Assembly (NCBI GenBank): GCA_001657295.1
Contig: LYSW01000029.1
Coordinates: forward strand, 3,778 to 60,196
Length of the DNA: 56,419 bases
Origin: Oceanicaulis sp. BBD 1991-10
GTDB lineage: Bacteria > Pseudomonadota > Alphaproteobacteria > Caulobacterales > Maricaulaceae
Reading direction: 5' to 3'
The notes below the pieces were generated by a model that made no database searches, was not told where the DNA came from, and saw only the letters and a list, made by a program, of their open reading frames with translations. The position numbers were made by a program, and so were the translations under genes. This document shows positions 8,845 to 18,146 of the stretch, piece by piece. Numbering within the stretch: the stretch's first letter is position 1; every line of letters starts with the position of its first letter.

Positions 8845-9498
8845 TCAGCCGTCGGCAGGCGGCTCGACGGTCAGCGCCTGGGCGACCAACACCGCCTGGG
8901 TGCGGTTGATGACGTCCAGCTTGCGGAAAATCGCGGTGACATGCGCTTTCACCGTGGCTTCGGAGATGCCCATGTCATAGGCGATCTGCTTGTTGAGCCG
9001 ACCTGCCGCGAGCCCTTGCATGACCTTAAGCTGCGCCGGCGTAAGCTGGGCCAGCTTGGCGGCGGCCTCTGCAGCCTCGTCCGCTTCCGGGCCTTCATCC
9101 TCGGGCGCCCAGACCTCGCCGTCGAGCACGGCGGTCAGGGCTTCGCACAGCGTGTCCATGCCGGAGGTCTTCGGAATGAAGCCTGAAGCTCCAAATTCCA
9201 GCGCGCGCGCAGCGACGCCCGGCGCGGTCGAGGCGCTGATCACCACGATCGGGATGTTGGGATGGGCCCGGCGCAATTCGGCCAGGCCGATGAAGCCGGA
9301 GCTGTCCTCCATGTGAAGATCGAGGCAGACGAGCTCCGCCGCGCCGGTTTGCAGCGCGGTCGAGGTCTCTTCCAAAGAACTGGTCTCCACCACCGCCCGG
9401 TCCGGCGCCACGCGGCCGACAGCCGCGGCGAGCGCCGCGCGGAACAGCGGATGGTCGTCGGCCAGTACGATCCGGCTCATCTGTGTCATCGCGTCCAT
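8845..9498 (-). CDS. crbR: LuxR-type response regulator, CrbR/ErdR-like (acetate switch)
   Basis: A 217-residue two-component regulator. The receiver domain has the acidic pair D14/D15, phospho-acceptor D60 in LVCLDLHM, S88 and K110. A linker of Ala and Glu precedes a LuxR helix-turn-helix (LTPAQLKVMQGLAAGRLNKQIA, then EATVKAHVTAIFRKL). In Vibrio and Pseudomonas the homologues CrbR and ErdR activate acs and acetate uptake when phosphorylated by CrbS or MxtR. It is divergent from the porin-acs pair here, and a CrbS-type kinase lies at 22326, which supports the name. The ATG at 9498 is chosen because GGGGAGG sits just upstream. Confidence 0.85.
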   Translation of the reverse strand: MDAMTQMSRIVLADDHPLFRAALAAAVGRVAPDRAVVETSSLEETSTALQTGAAELVCLDLHMEDSSGFIGLAELRRAHPNIPIVVISASTAPGVAARALEFGASGFIPKTSGMDTLCEALTAVLDGEVWAPEDEGPEADEAAEAAAKLAQLTPAQLKVMQGLAAGRLNKQIAYDMGISEATVKAHVTAIFRKLDVINRTQAVLVAQALTVEPPADG

Positions 9499-9584
9499 GG
9501 ACGCCTCCCCACGCCATAGAACTGTCACACGCTAGCGCGGCAGCGATGCGCCGTCGCCTCACCAAAAAGTCGCACACAAATTCA

Positions 9585-9598
9585 GGTCTTTTCAGACC
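9585..9598. promoter_or_regulatory. Small inverted repeat in the crbR/porin divergent region
   Basis: GGTCT (9585-9589) and AGACC (9594-9598) flank TTTC in the 212-bp region between crbR and the porin gene. It is a possible operator site for the acetate regulon, but the arms are only five bases and chance occurrence is quite possible. Confidence 0.2.
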
Positions 9599-9710
9599 AT
9601 TGGCGGATATCGGCTCCGGGCGGGCCTCCCGATACTGGCCGTCATGACGCCGGAGGACCGGCGCGCCCCGCCGGCGTTTCGGGCCGGCGCCATCGGGAGG
9701 CATAAAATTC

Positions 9711-11066
9711 ATGACGTTCACTTCTGTCCTCAAGACCACGCTCGCCGCGGGCGTTTCCGCCCTGGCGCTCACCACCGGCGCCCAGGCGTCCAATCCGGAA
9801 GAAATGGAAGCGCGTCTGGCCGCGCTGGAAGCCATGGTCGCCGAGCTGCGCAATGAGCTCGAGGCTGAACGCGCCCGCAGCGCCGAACGCGATCACGCCA
9901 TGGTCGACCGGGTCGCCATCCTGGAGACCCGTGAAGCGGCCCAGCCCGTGACCGCGGCGGCCAGCCCGCCCGGAAACGGCTTCATGGCCGGCGCCACCAA
10001 CATCACCTATGGCGGCTTCATCGATATCGACGCCCACCTGACGGATCTGTCCGACGGCGATCTGGCGCCCAATTCGATCACCCGCGACTTTTATATCCCG
10101 GGCGCGACGCCCATCGGCGGCGCCGGCGAGGGCGAAGCCGATTTCGACTTCACCGCCCAAGGCTCGCGCTTTTTCTTCGCGACCACCACCCCGACCGATC
10201 GCGGCGAGGTCCGCAGCCGCCTGGAATTTGATTTCCTGGGCTCGCCGGGCGGCAATGAGCGCGTGTCCAATTCCTACAATCCGCGCCTGCGCGTAGCCTG
10301 GGCGGAGATGGGCAATTGGCGGATCGGCCAGGATTGGTCGACCTTCCAGAACACCGCCGCCATTCCGGAAAGCGCAAGCTTCCTGGTGTTGTCCGACGGC
10401 ATGGTCTTCGTGCGCCAGGCCCAGGTGCGCTACACCAACGGCAGCTTCCAGGCCTCGCTGGAAAACACCGACACCACCGTCACGCCTTTTGGCGGCGGCG
10501 GCCGGATCGAAGCGGGCGACGGCGCCATGCCGGACGTGGTGGCGCGCTATAATCTGCGCGGCGAGGGCGTGAACGTCGCCGTCGCCGGCATCGCCCGGCG
10601 CCTGTCGGCGGAAGTCGGCGGCATTGACGGCGACGCCTTCGGCTGGGGCCTGTCGGTCCAGGGGCGGGTCTCGCTCACCGACACGTCCGATCTGCGCTTC
10701 TCTTTGACCGGCGGGGAAGGCGTGGGCCGCTATATCGGCCTCAATGCCATCAACGGCGCGGTCGCCGACGCCAACGGCGATCTTGAGCCCATCCCGGTGC
10801 TGGGCGGCCTGCTCGCCTGGCGCCAGGAGCTGGGCGGCAATCGGCGCTTCAATATCGGCTATTCCTATCTGCAAGCGGACAATGACGTGGCGTTGACGGG
10901 CATGAGCGCGACCCGCTCGGTCCAGTCCGGCTACGCCGCGCTGCTGACCACCCTGCCCGGCGGCGTGACGATCGGCGGAGAGGTGATGATCGGCACGCGC
11001 GAACTGGAGAACGGCGCGACCGGCACCATCAGCCGCGCCACGATTTCAACGAAGTACAGCTTCTAG
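9711..11066 (+). CDS. DcaP-family trimeric outer membrane porin
   Basis: A 451-residue outer membrane protein. A signal peptide ends at TGAQA (about residue 26). Residues 27-65 form a heptad-rich coiled coil ([19 protein letters not shown]), typical of the periplasmic stalk of DcaP porins. The rest is alternating beta-strand sequence, with [12 protein letters not shown], the [24 protein letters not shown] segment, [16 protein letters not shown] and a terminal aromatic STKYSF, the BAM recognition signal. DcaP of Acinetobacter passes dicarboxylates and small anions. RBS GGGAGG lies at 9695-9700. acs starts 59 bp downstream on the same strand, so it probably admits acetate or related acids as part of the CrbSR regulon. 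Confidence 0.85.
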   Translation: MTFTSVLKTTLAAGVSALALTTGAQASNPEEMEARLAALEAMVAELRNELEAERARSAERDHAMVDRVAILETREAAQPVTAAASPPGNGFMAGATNITYGGFIDIDAHLTDLSDGDLAPNSITRDFYIPGATPIGGAGEGEADFDFTAQGSRFFFATTTPTDRGEVRSRLEFDFLGSPGGNERVSNSYNPRLRVAWAEMGNWRIGQDWSTFQNTAAIPESASFLVLSDGMVFVRQAQVRYTNGSFQASLENTDTTVTPFGGGGRIEAGDGAMPDVVARYNLRGEGVNVAVAGIARRLSAEVGGIDGDAFGWGLSVQGRVSLTDTSDLRFSLTGGEGVGRYIGLNAINGAVADANGDLEPIPVLGGLLAWRQELGGNRRFNIGYSYLQADNDVALTGMSATRSVQSGYAALLTTLPGGVTIGGEVMIGTRELENGATGTISRATISTKYSF

Positions 11067-11110
11067 CCCAAGTCCGGCGCTTCGCGATGCGGGCGCCGGC
11101 GCACGATCTT

Positions 11111-11119
11111 AGAGGAGGT
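11111..11119 (+). promoter_or_regulatory. Strong ribosome binding site that fixes the acs start
   Basis: AGAGGAGGT, six bases before the ATG at 11126. It rules out the in-frame start at 11087, which has no such site. Confidence 0.85.
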
Positions 11120-11125
11120 CGCACC

Positions 11126-13099
11126 ATGGACGGATCAAGCCCCAAGCCCGCCACCGGCGCCCCGGCGCTGGCGCCGGTCCCGGAAGACTACGCCGCGCGC
11201 GCCTCGGTCACCGCCGAGATATACGCGGAGAAGTATAAGCGTTCGCTCGAGGACCCTGACGGCTTCTGGCGCGAGGAGCTTGGCCGTCTGGACTGGTTTA
11301 AGACCCCGACCAAGATCTCCGACGTCAGCTGGGATCCCGACGATCTGCACATCCGCTGGTTCGAGGATGGCGAGCTGAATGTCGCGTATAACTGCATCGA
11401 CCGGCATCTGCCCGAGCGGGCCAACGACACCGCGATCATCTGGGAAGGCGATAATCCGGGCTTTCACCACGCCATCACCTTCTCCCAGCTGCACAATCAT
11501 GTCTGCCGCTTCGCCAATGAGCTGAAGAAGATCGGCGTGCGCAAAGGCGATCGGGTCACGATCTACATGCCGATGATCCCCGAGGCCGCCTACGCCATGC
11601 TGGCGTGCGCACGCATCGGCGCGGTGCACACCGTGGTGTTCGGCGGCTTTTCGCCGGAAGCGCTGGCCGGACGGATTGAGGATTGCGGCTCGGAATTCGT
11701 CGTCACCGCCGATCAGGGCGTGCGCGGCGGCAAGGGCGTGGCGCTCAAGGCCAATGTCGACAAGGCGCTCGACCTGGTCGAAGGCGTGCGCGCGGTCCTG
11801 TGCGTGCGCCATACCGGCGCGAGCGTGCCCTGGGTGGAAGGCCGGGACTTCTGGCATCACGACCTCGCTCTGGAGGTCGACGCGAAGTGCGAGCCCGAGC
11901 CGATGAATGCGGAGGACCCGCTCTTCATCCTGTACACCTCCGGCTCGACCGGAAAGCCCAAGGGCGTGCTGCACACCACCGGCGGCTATCTTTTGTGGGC
12001 GGCGCTGACCTTTGACGCGGTCTTCGACGTGAAACGCGGCGAGGTGTTCTGGTGCACCGCCGATATCGGCTGGATCACCGGGCACACCTATCTGACCTAT
12101 GGTCCGCTGGCCAACGGCGTGACCACGCTGATGTTTGAAGGCGTGCCGACCTATCCGGGCCCGGACCGCTTCTGGCGGGTCTGCGCCAAGCACAAGGTCA
12201 ATGTCTTCTACACCGCGCCGACGGCCCTGCGCTCGATCATGCGCGAGGGCGACGAGCCGGTCGAACGGCACGATCTGTCGTCCCTGCGCCTTCTGGGCAC
12301 GGTGGGCGAGCCGATCAATCCGGAAGCCTGGTCCTGGTATCACCGGGTCGTCGGCAAGTCCCGGCTGCCCATCGTGGACACCTGGTGGCAGACCGAGACC
12401 GGCGGCTGTTTGATGACGCCGCTGCCCGGCGCTCACGCCCTCAAGCCCGGCGCGGCCAGCTTCCCCATATTCGGCATCCAGCCGGCGCTCGTCGACAATG
12501 ACGGCGCCCCCCTTCCCGACGAGGGGCCGGCCGAAGGCAATCTGATCATCAAGGGCTCATGGCCCGGTCAGATGCGCACCGTTTATGGCGACCATAAGCG
12601 CTTCGCGGAGACCTATTTCTCTACCTATCGCGGGCTCTACTTCACCGGTGACGGCGCCCGTCGCGACGAAGACGGATACTGGTGGATCACCGGCCGGGTG
12701 GACGATGTCTTGAACGTCTCCGGCCACCGTCTGGGCACGGCGGAGATCGAGAGCGCGCTGGTCTCTCACCCGCTGGTCGCGGAAGCCGCCGTCGTGGGCT
12801 ATCCCCACGACATCAAAGGTCAGGGCGTATACTGCTATGTCACGCTGAACGCCGGCCTTGAACCGACCGACGACACGGCCAAGCAGCTGCGCGCCCATGT
12901 GCGCCAGGAAATCGGCCCGGTCGCCAGCCCGGATCTGATCCAATTCGCCCCGGGCCTGCCCAAGACCCGCTCCGGCAAGATCATGCGCCGCATTCTGCGC
13001 AAGATCGCGGAAGATCAGTTCGACAGCCTGGGCGACACCTCCACCCTCGCCGACCCGTCCGTGGTCGACGACCTGATCGAGGGGCGTTTGAACCGCTGA
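11126..13099 (+). CDS. acs: Acetyl-CoA synthetase
   Basis: A 657-residue enzyme converting acetate, ATP and CoA into acetyl-CoA through acetyl-AMP. Visible: the N-terminal ACS region ([20 protein letters not shown]), the phosphate-binding loop [11 protein letters not shown] at about 270, the [10 protein letters not shown] acetate/AMP site, the hinge-region [22 protein letters not shown], and the terminal SGK motif with the acetylation-controlled lysine K618 in [13 protein letters not shown]. Length matches the family (about 650). It follows the porin and is divergent from crbR, the arrangement expected for a CrbSR target. A terminator follows at 13151. Confidence 0.97.
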   Translation: MDGSSPKPATGAPALAPVPEDYAARASVTAEIYAEKYKRSLEDPDGFWREELGRLDWFKTPTKISDVSWDPDDLHIRWFEDGELNVAYNCIDRHLPERANDTAIIWEGDNPGFHHAITFSQLHNHVCRFANELKKIGVRKGDRVTIYMPMIPEAAYAMLACARIGAVHTVVFGGFSPEALAGRIEDCGSEFVVTADQGVRGGKGVALKANVDKALDLVEGVRAVLCVRHTGASVPWVEGRDFWHHDLALEVDAKCEPEPMNAEDPLFILYTSGSTGKPKGVLHTTGGYLLWAALTFDAVFDVKRGEVFWCTADIGWITGHTYLTYGPLANGVTTLMFEGVPTYPGPDRFWRVCAKHKVNVFYTAPTALRSIMREGDEPVERHDLSSLRLLGTVGEPINPEAWSWYHRVVGKSRLPIVDTWWQTETGGCLMTPLPGAHALKPGAASFPIFGIQPALVDNDGAPLPDEGPAEGNLIIKGSWPGQMRTVYGDHKRFAETYFSTYRGLYFTGDGARRDEDGYWWITGRVDDVLNVSGHRLGTAEIESALVSHPLVAEAAVVGYPHDIKGQGVYCYVTLNAGLEPTDDTAKQLRAHVRQEIGPVASPDLIQFAPGLPKTRSGKIMRRILRKIAEDQFDSLGDTSTLADPSVVDDLIEGRLNR

Positions 13100-13118
13100 A
13101 CCTGAAGCTCCCCTTGAT

Positions 13119-13145
13119 GCGGCGCCGTCCAGCTTTCGGCGCCGC
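13119..13145 (+). repeat. Perfect 8-bp hairpin after acs
   Basis: GCGGCGCC (13119-13126) and GGCGCCGC (13138-13145) around an 11-base loop, just after the acs stop. There is no T-run; it may protect the mRNA 3' end or be part of the terminator region. Confidence 0.4.
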
Positions 13146-13150
13146 GCCCC

Positions 13151-13197
13151 TCGGCCGGCGCGCACCTCCTCCTCTTCGCGCGTCGGCCGAATTTTTT
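13151..13197 (+). terminator. Rho-independent terminator after acs
   Basis: TCGGCCGGCGCGC (13151-13163) pairs with GCGCGTCGGCCGA (13178-13190), a 13-bp stem with one G-U, followed by A and six T residues. Confidence 0.8.
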
Positions 13198-13212
13198 GGT
13201 TTCAAGCCAATT

Positions 13213-13293
13213 CGTCACCCCCGCGTCGGCGGGAGCCCAGTGCTGAACCCACGCACCTTGCGAATCTGGGTCCCCGCCGGCGCGGGGATGACG
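13213..13293. repeat. Extragenic palindrome with 28-nt arms
   Basis: The arm at 13213-13240 (CGTCACCCCCGCGTCGGCGG, then GAGCCCAG) is complementary at 24 of 28 positions to 13266-13293, around a 25-nt spacer. The CGTCATCCCCGCG...GGCGGGG style is a familiar REP-like element in alpha- and other proteobacteria. It sits between converging acs and the Sel1-like gene. Confidence 0.75.
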
Positions 13294-13308
13294 AGCAGAT
13301 AGACCGGC

Positions 13309-13923
13309 CTACCCTTCAACCCGCGCCCTTAAATGCGTCACCAGCATGGAGCGGTAAAAATCCGTGGTCTGCGCGGCGGCGCGATCAAGGAAGCCGAGCA
13401 TCTCGGCCTGGTCGATCACCGGATAGGTCTCACAGCCCTCGAACGCGCCCTCCAGCGCGTAGTGGGGAAAGCCGACCAGGCCGGCGAAGCGGCCCGCCTC
13501 GGCGGAGCGGCGGATCAATTCGGCGCCATAACAGGGATCGGCGTCGCGGCCGTCCCAACCGGTCAGGCGGATATAACCCACCACGAAGAGCGATTGCGGA
13601 TAGCCCGCCCGCAAGGCGGCGTCGCGATAGGGCTGGCCTTCGGCGTGCAGGCCCGAATACCCATAGGCGCGCGCGAGCTGGTAATTCAGCCGCGGATTGA
13701 CCGGGTCGGCCTCCACCGCGGCCAGGCAGGCCGCGATCGCCGCCTGCAGATTCATCTCGGACCGCGAAAGACCTGCGGTCACGGCTTCAGGATCGTCCGG
13801 ATGGCCCGCCTGCCGGTCGCAATCGGTGACCTCGCGCGCATAGGCGGCGCGGTCATAGACGACGATCTCGTCCACGGAGACGGGCGCGGACTGCAAAAGC
13901 AGGGCGGCGAGAGCGAGGGACAT
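13309..13923 (-). CDS. Secreted Sel1/TPR-like repeat protein, unknown function
   Basis: A 204-residue protein starting at the ATG at 13923, preceded by TGGAGATCGCCC as a good ribosome binding site. The first 15 residues (MSLALAALLLQSAPV) are a short signal peptide. The mature part has helical repeat features of Sel1/TPR proteins: NPRLNYQLARAYGYSGLHAEG, RDAALRAGYPQSLFVVGYIRL and AELIRRSAEAGRFAGLVGFPHYALEG, with spacing typical of the A-Y-G-x-G repeats. Four cysteines could form disulfides in the periplasm. No enzyme motif is seen. It converges with acs and diverges from the B12 operon, with no evident functional link to either. Confidence 0.7.
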   Translation of the reverse strand: MSLALAALLLQSAPVSVDEIVVYDRAAYAREVTDCDRQAGHPDDPEAVTAGLSRSEMNLQAAIAACLAAVEADPVNPRLNYQLARAYGYSGLHAEGQPYRDAALRAGYPQSLFVVGYIRLTGWDGRDADPCYGAELIRRSAEAGRFAGLVGFPHYALEGAFEGCETYPVIDQAEMLGFLDRAAAQTTDFYRSMLVTHLRARVEG

Positions 13924-14037
13924 GGGCGATCTCCAGGAATCAGCTCGGCGCGACGAGCTTGCGGCGCGGCTCCCCCGCGGACAAGGGGGCGGGCGGCGGT
14001 TCAATCGGCGTCAACGCCCTGCGACGCGCCGTCCGTC

Positions 14038-14065
14038 TTGACCCCAATGGCCGTGCGAGTTTATC
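14038..14065 (+). promoter_or_regulatory. Probable promoter of the B12-uptake operon
   Basis: TTGACC (14038-14043), a 16-bp spacer, and TTTATC (14060-14065). The predicted transcription start falls near 14072, a few bases before the riboswitch begins, so the position is right. The -10 match is only moderate. Confidence 0.45.
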
Positions 14066-14078
14066 GGTGATGATGCGA

Positions 14079-14245
14079 CGGTTCTCCCGCGAGGGAGTGA
14101 AGAGGGAACACCGGTGCGGCTTCAAGCCAAGTCCGGGGCAGTGCCCGCTACTGTAAGCAGTGAGCCCGCGCCACACGCCACTGGGCAACCGGGAAGGCGG
14201 CGCAATCGGCGATGATCTGCAAGCCAGGAGACCTGCCGGCGCGGT
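14079..14245 (+). ncRNA. Cobalamin (adenosylcobalamin) riboswitch
   Basis: All core motifs are present in order: GGGAACACCGGTG (14104-14116), GTCCGGGGCAGTGCCCGCTACTGTAA (14131-14156), CCACTGGG (14178-14185), GGGAAGG, GATG, and the B12 box AGCCAGGAGACCTGCC (14222-14237). This RNA binds adenosylcobalamin and represses uptake genes when the vitamin is plentiful. The gene that follows is a BtuB-type receptor. The spacer to the start codon (about 150 nt) carries no terminator T-run, so translational control is more likely than transcriptional. Confidence 0.95.
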
Positions 14246-14287
14246 CGCTCGTTCGCGGTGCGGGAGCACGCCGGCCGGACGCGGAAT

Positions 14288-14395
14288 TTATCCGTTTGAA
14301 GCGACGCTCATGGCGCGTGAGCCGGGCCTTGCCCGATGCGCCGGAAGTCGCTCTTGGCCCGCTTCGCTCTCGGCGCGCCGCAAACAAACGGATGG
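14288..14395 (+). promoter_or_regulatory. Candidate expression platform: anti-RBS pairing before btuB
   Basis: ATCCGTTTG at 14290-14298 is perfectly complementary to CAAACGGAT at 14385-14393; G-U pairs at both added positions extend it over the GGATGG (14390-14395) that serves as ribosome binding site for the ATG at 14399. If formed, this stem would hide the RBS. Which riboswitch state favours it is not shown by sequence. Confidence 0.4.
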
Positions 14396-14398
14396 TCC

Positions 14399-16339
14399 AT
14401 GACCTGTCTCAATCTCCGCAGCCTCGGCGCCGCCATGCTGCTGTCCACCGCCCTGACCGCCCCCCTGCTCGCCGAGGACGCGGATGTCGTTCTGGTCACC
14501 GCGACGCGCGTGGAGGCCGACGCCGATCGCCTGCCGGCCAGCGTCACGGTGATCGACCGCGACGCGCTCGAGCAAAGCGCGCTCAATAATCTTGCGGACG
14601 CGCTTGCGACCGTGCCGGGCCTGCAGGCGGTGCGGTCGGGACCGGCCGGCTCGATCACCAGCCTGTTTATCCGCGGCTCCAACTCCAAGCACGCCCTGGC
14701 GCTCTATGACGGCATCCGCATCAATGACGCCAGCTCGGCCCCCGGCGTGTTCAATTTCGGGTCCGACACGCTCGGCGACGCCCAGCGCATCGAGGTGGTG
14801 CGCGGACCGCTCTCCTCCATCTACGGCTCGGATGCGATCGGCGGGGTCGTCAACATCATCCCGCGCGCCGCGCCTGAGGACGGCCTGTCGCCCTTCGCAA
14901 CGCTCGAGCTGGGCGCGCTTAACACGGTCCGCGCCGGCGCTGGGCTGGGCTATGGCGATGAGCGGGTGAATCTCGTCGTCGCGGCGGAACGGCTGACCAC
15001 GGCCGGTTATGACGTGACGCCGGAGCGGATGAGCACGGCGGGCGGCGAAAATGACGGCGCCGCGTTTCTCACCCTGACCGCGCGCGGCGAGGTCGCCGTG
15101 ACCGGCGCGGTGCGCCTGGACGCGCTGTATCGCTGGCGTGAGACCGAGGTGGAGTTCGACACCTTCTCCGGCGGCGCCGGCGGATCCCAGCGCGCCGACG
15201 ACCCCGATCTGGAAAGCGAAGACCAGCTGCAGGTCTGGGCGCTGGGCGCGCGCGTCACGCCCTCCCAGGCGCTGACGGGCCGCTTGCGCGCCGGCCGGGT
15301 CACCACGGCGCTGGACAGCTTTAACGGCGCCGCGCTGACCGACATGTATGAGAGCGAGCGCGACTTCGCCGAAGCCTTCATGACCCTGCGTCCCGGCGGC
15401 CTCGCCGATCTGAATGCGGTGGTCACGGCGGGCTTCGACTGGCGCGAGGAAAGCATCGACACCGACACCGCGTTCAACGCGCCCCTGTCGGTGTCCGAAG
15501 ACGTCAGCTCATTTTTCCTGATCGGTCAGGCCGCCTTCGGTCCGCTGGATGTGACGGCGTCGGCCCGCTTCGACGACTATGACGCCTTCGGTGAGAAGAC
15601 GACCGCCAATATCGGCGCCGTCCTGCCCCTCGACGCCCTGTCCACGCGCCTGCGCGCCAGCTTCGGCTCGAGCTTTAAGGCCCCGACCCTGTCGGAACGC
15701 TTCGCGAGCTCGCGCTTCGTGACGCCCAATCCGACTCTGGAGCCGGAAGAGGGCGAGACGCTGGAGCTGGGTTTTGACACCAGCCTGGCGCTCGGCGATC
15801 GGGCGGACGGCCTGCGCATCGGCGCGACCTGGTATGACGGCGAGATCGAAAACCTCATCGAGAACGTCTTCGATTTCACAACCTTCACCGGGACCAACCG
15901 GAATATCGGCGCGGCCGAGCTGGCCGGCTGGGAGGTCTTCTTGGAACTCTCACCCAGCACCGTGATCGATGTGCGCTTTGACTACGCCAATACCGACGCC
16001 ATCGACGCCGATACCGGCGACGCCTTGCTGCGCCGGCCTGAACACGCCTTCAGCGCGGCCGCCGATTGGCGCGTGACCGCCCGGGCGAGCCTGTCCGCGC
16101 GCTATAGCTATACCGGCGAACGCCGGGACGTGACCTATGATGATGACGGCTTTTTCCTGTCGTCCAACGGCGAGGTCGACGCGTTTGAAACCGTCGATCT
16201 GAGCGGGCGCTATGACGTTTCTGAAAGCGTTGAAGTCTTCGCGGCGATTCGCAATCTCTTCGATGAGGAGTACGAGCCGGCGGCGGCCTTCGCCGGGGCG
16301 CCGCGCACCATGTCGATCGGTCTGAGATGGCGGCCTTGA
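14399..16339 (+). CDS. btuB: TonB-dependent vitamin B12 receptor BtuB
   Basis: A 646-residue outer membrane receptor. From the ATG at 14399 there is a clear signal peptide (MTCLNLRSLGAAMLLSTALT, then APLLA). The TonB box region reads DVVLVTATRVEAD. The plug domain shows VPGLQAVRSGPAGSITSLFIRGSNS, and the IEVVRGPLSSIYGSDAIGGV motif is the classic plug signature. The 22-strand barrel ends in the aromatic-rich TMSIGLRWRP, though the final residue is proline and not phenylalanine. The upstream cobalamin riboswitch and downstream btuFCD identify B12 as the substrate. The in-frame ORF extends upstream to 14336 but would place the signal peptide internally. Confidence 0.95.
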   Translation: MTCLNLRSLGAAMLLSTALTAPLLAEDADVVLVTATRVEADADRLPASVTVIDRDALEQSALNNLADALATVPGLQAVRSGPAGSITSLFIRGSNSKHALALYDGIRINDASSAPGVFNFGSDTLGDAQRIEVVRGPLSSIYGSDAIGGVVNIIPRAAPEDGLSPFATLELGALNTVRAGAGLGYGDERVNLVVAAERLTTAGYDVTPERMSTAGGENDGAAFLTLTARGEVAVTGAVRLDALYRWRETEVEFDTFSGGAGGSQRADDPDLESEDQLQVWALGARVTPSQALTGRLRAGRVTTALDSFNGAALTDMYESERDFAEAFMTLRPGGLADLNAVVTAGFDWREESIDTDTAFNAPLSVSEDVSSFFLIGQAAFGPLDVTASARFDDYDAFGEKTTANIGAVLPLDALSTRLRASFGSSFKAPTLSERFASSRFVTPNPTLEPEEGETLELGFDTSLALGDRADGLRIGATWYDGEIENLIENVFDFTTFTGTNRNIGAAELAGWEVFLELSPSTVIDVRFDYANTDAIDADTGDALLRRPEHAFSAAADWRVTARASLSARYSYTGERRDVTYDDDGFFLSSNGEVDAFETVDLSGRYDVSESVEVFAAIRNLFDEEYEPAAAFAGAPRTMSIGLRWRP

Positions 16340-17160
16340 GCGTCCTTCCCGCCCTGGCGGCGTCGCTTGCCCTGGCCGCGTCGGCCGGGGCGAGCCCGCC
16401 GCGCGTGGTCTCGCTCGATTTTTGTGCGGATCAATTCGTGTTGGCGTTGGCCGACCGCGAGCAGATCCTGGCGGTGTCCGCCCAGGCCGATGATGCGCAC
16501 TCCGCCTTGCGGGCGCGGGCGGGCGGCCTGCCCCAATTGCGCGACGCGGCGGAAGAAGTGCTCGCCCTTCAGCCCGACCTCATCGTACGCAGCTATGGCG
16601 GAGATGCACGCACGCTCGCATTTTACGACCGCCTTGGACTGCCTTTACACCAGATCGGTTTCGCAAATGATTTCAACGGTGTGCGCCGCATCATCCGGGA
16701 AGCGGCGGCGGCGCTGGAACAACAGGCGCGGGGCGACGCTCTGATCGCTCAAATGGATGCCCGGCTGGCCGGCGCGGCGGCGGGCGGTCGGCCGGCCGCG
16801 CTCTATCTCACGCCCGCCGGCGCGACCAGCGGATCGGGCACGCTGATGGATGCGGTTCTGACCGCGGGCGGCGCCGACAATGCGGCGGCGGCCGACGGCT
16901 CCAGCGGCTGGCGCAGCCTGCCCCTGGAGGCGCTCGCCTTTGAAGCGCCGGACCTTGTCGTCACCGCGTTTCTGGACGGCGACAGCGCCGCGAAGGACGG
17001 CTGGGCCCTGGCCAATCACCCGGTCTTTCGGCGCTTGATCGAGACAACGCCGCGCGTGGATCTGGACGGCGCTCATACCGCCTGCGGAACCTGGCTGCTC
17101 GCGGATGCGGCGGCCGAGTTGCGCGCCGGCGTCCAGGCGTTGGAGCGCGCCGCAGAATGA
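16327..17160 (+). CDS. btuF: Periplasmic cobalamin-binding protein BtuF
   Basis: A 277-residue substrate-binding protein of the class III (FecB/BtuF) fold. A signal peptide (MAALSVLPALAASLALAASA) is followed by RVVSLDFCADQFVLALADREQILAVS, the family's first-lobe signature. The chain then shows EEVLALQPDLIV, a long backbone helix at FNGVRRIIREAAAALEQQ, and a second lobe ending LDGAHTACGTWLLAD. Its ATG lies within the last codons of btuB (13-bp overlap), and its stop overlaps the btuC start, so all four genes are translationally coupled. It delivers B12 from BtuB to the BtuCD transporter. Confidence 0.88.
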   Translation: MAALSVLPALAASLALAASAGASPPRVVSLDFCADQFVLALADREQILAVSAQADDAHSALRARAGGLPQLRDAAEEVLALQPDLIVRSYGGDARTLAFYDRLGLPLHQIGFANDFNGVRRIIREAAAALEQQARGDALIAQMDARLAGAAAGGRPAALYLTPAGATSGSGTLMDAVLTAGGADNAAAADGSSGWRSLPLEALAFEAPDLVVTAFLDGDSAAKDGWALANHPVFRRLIETTPRVDLDGAHTACGTWLLADAAAELRAGVQALERAAE

Positions 17161-18146
17161 AGCCGCTCACACTCAACACGCTCCTTGCCGGCGCCGGCGG
17201 CGCCGTGCTGATCCTGTCCGTGCTCGCCGGAACCGCGCCGCTGAGCCTGCCGGGCACGCTGACAGCCCTGGTCGGGCTTGGCGATGACGCCGCCGCCGTG
17301 ATCGTCTGGGAGATTCGCCTGCCCCGGGCGCTGGCGGCCTTTTTGACCGGCGCCGCCTTGGGCGCCAGCGGCGCCGCGCTGCAGGGCCTGTTGCGCAATC
17401 CGCTCGCCGATCCGGGCGTTCTGGGCGTATCGGCCAGCGCGTCGCTGGGCGCGGTGGTCGCGCTTTATTTCGGCCTGGCGAGCCTGAGCGCCTTCGCCCT
17501 TCCGGCGCTCGCCCTGATCGGCGCGCTGGCCGCGACGGCGCTGCTGGTGGTGCTGGGCGCCGGCCGGCTGGGCCCGGTGGGGTTGATCCTGACCGGGGTG
17601 GGTCTGTCCAGCTTCGCCGGCGCGCTCACCGCCCTGACCATCAATCTTGCCCCCAATCCGTTCGCGCTCTCCGACCTCATCACCTGGATGCTGGGCTCGG
17701 TCGCCAACCGGTCCTGGACCGATCTGAGCTTCTCCGCCCCGTTCTGGATCATCGGCGCGGTGCTGGTGGCGCTGGCGAGACCCGGCCTGCGCGCCTTGAG
17801 CCTGGGCGAAGAAACCGCGGCGAGCCTGGGCGCCGAAATCGGGCGCCTGCGCCTGTATACGGTGCTGGGCACGGCGTTGCTGACCGGGGCCGCGGTGGCG
17901 GTGGCCGGCGTGATCGGTTTTGTCGGCATCGTCGCGCCGCACCTGGTCCGTCCCTTCGTCAAGCATGATCCCGCCCGCCTGATCCTGCCCGGCGCTCTGC
18001 TGGCCGGAACCATTCTGGCGCTGGCCGATCTCGCCTTGCGCCTGGCGCCGCTGGATCAGGAATTGCGCCTGGGGGTCGCCGCGGCCCTGATCGGCGCGCC
18101 CGCCTTCATCTGGGTCGCCGCCACCAGCCGGAGCATCGGCCGATGA
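17157..18146 (+). CDS. btuC: Cobalamin ABC transporter permease BtuC
   Basis: A 329-residue FecCD-family inner membrane permease with about ten hydrophobic segments. Family motifs seen: IRLPRALAAFLTGAALGASGAALQGLLRNPLADPGVLGVSASASLGA near residues 45-95, ITWMLGSVANRSW around 180, and the EAA-like coupling segment GVIGFVGIVAPHLVRPFVKHDPARLILPGALLAG near 250. Start and stop overlap btuF and btuD respectively by 4 bp (ATGA), a sign of translational coupling. Specificity for B12 and not a siderophore rests on the riboswitch and the BtuB neighbour. Confidence 0.92.
   Translation: MKPLTLNTLLAGAGGAVLILSVLAGTAPLSLPGTLTALVGLGDDAAAVIVWEIRLPRALAAFLTGAALGASGAALQGLLRNPLADPGVLGVSASASLGAVVALYFGLASLSAFALPALALIGALAATALLVVLGAGRLGPVGLILTGVGLSSFAGALTALTINLAPNPFALSDLITWMLGSVANRSWTDLSFSAPFWIIGAVLVALARPGLRALSLGEETAASLGAEIGRLRLYTVLGTALLTGAAVAVAGVIGFVGIVAPHLVRPFVKHDPARLILPGALLAGTILALADLALRLAPLDQELRLGVAAALIGAPAFIWVAATSRSIGR

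Noticed and set aside
9642-10874. A 410-codon open frame on the minus strand
   Set aside because: Antisense to the DcaP-like porin, which has a signal peptide, coiled coil and terminal aromatic residue.
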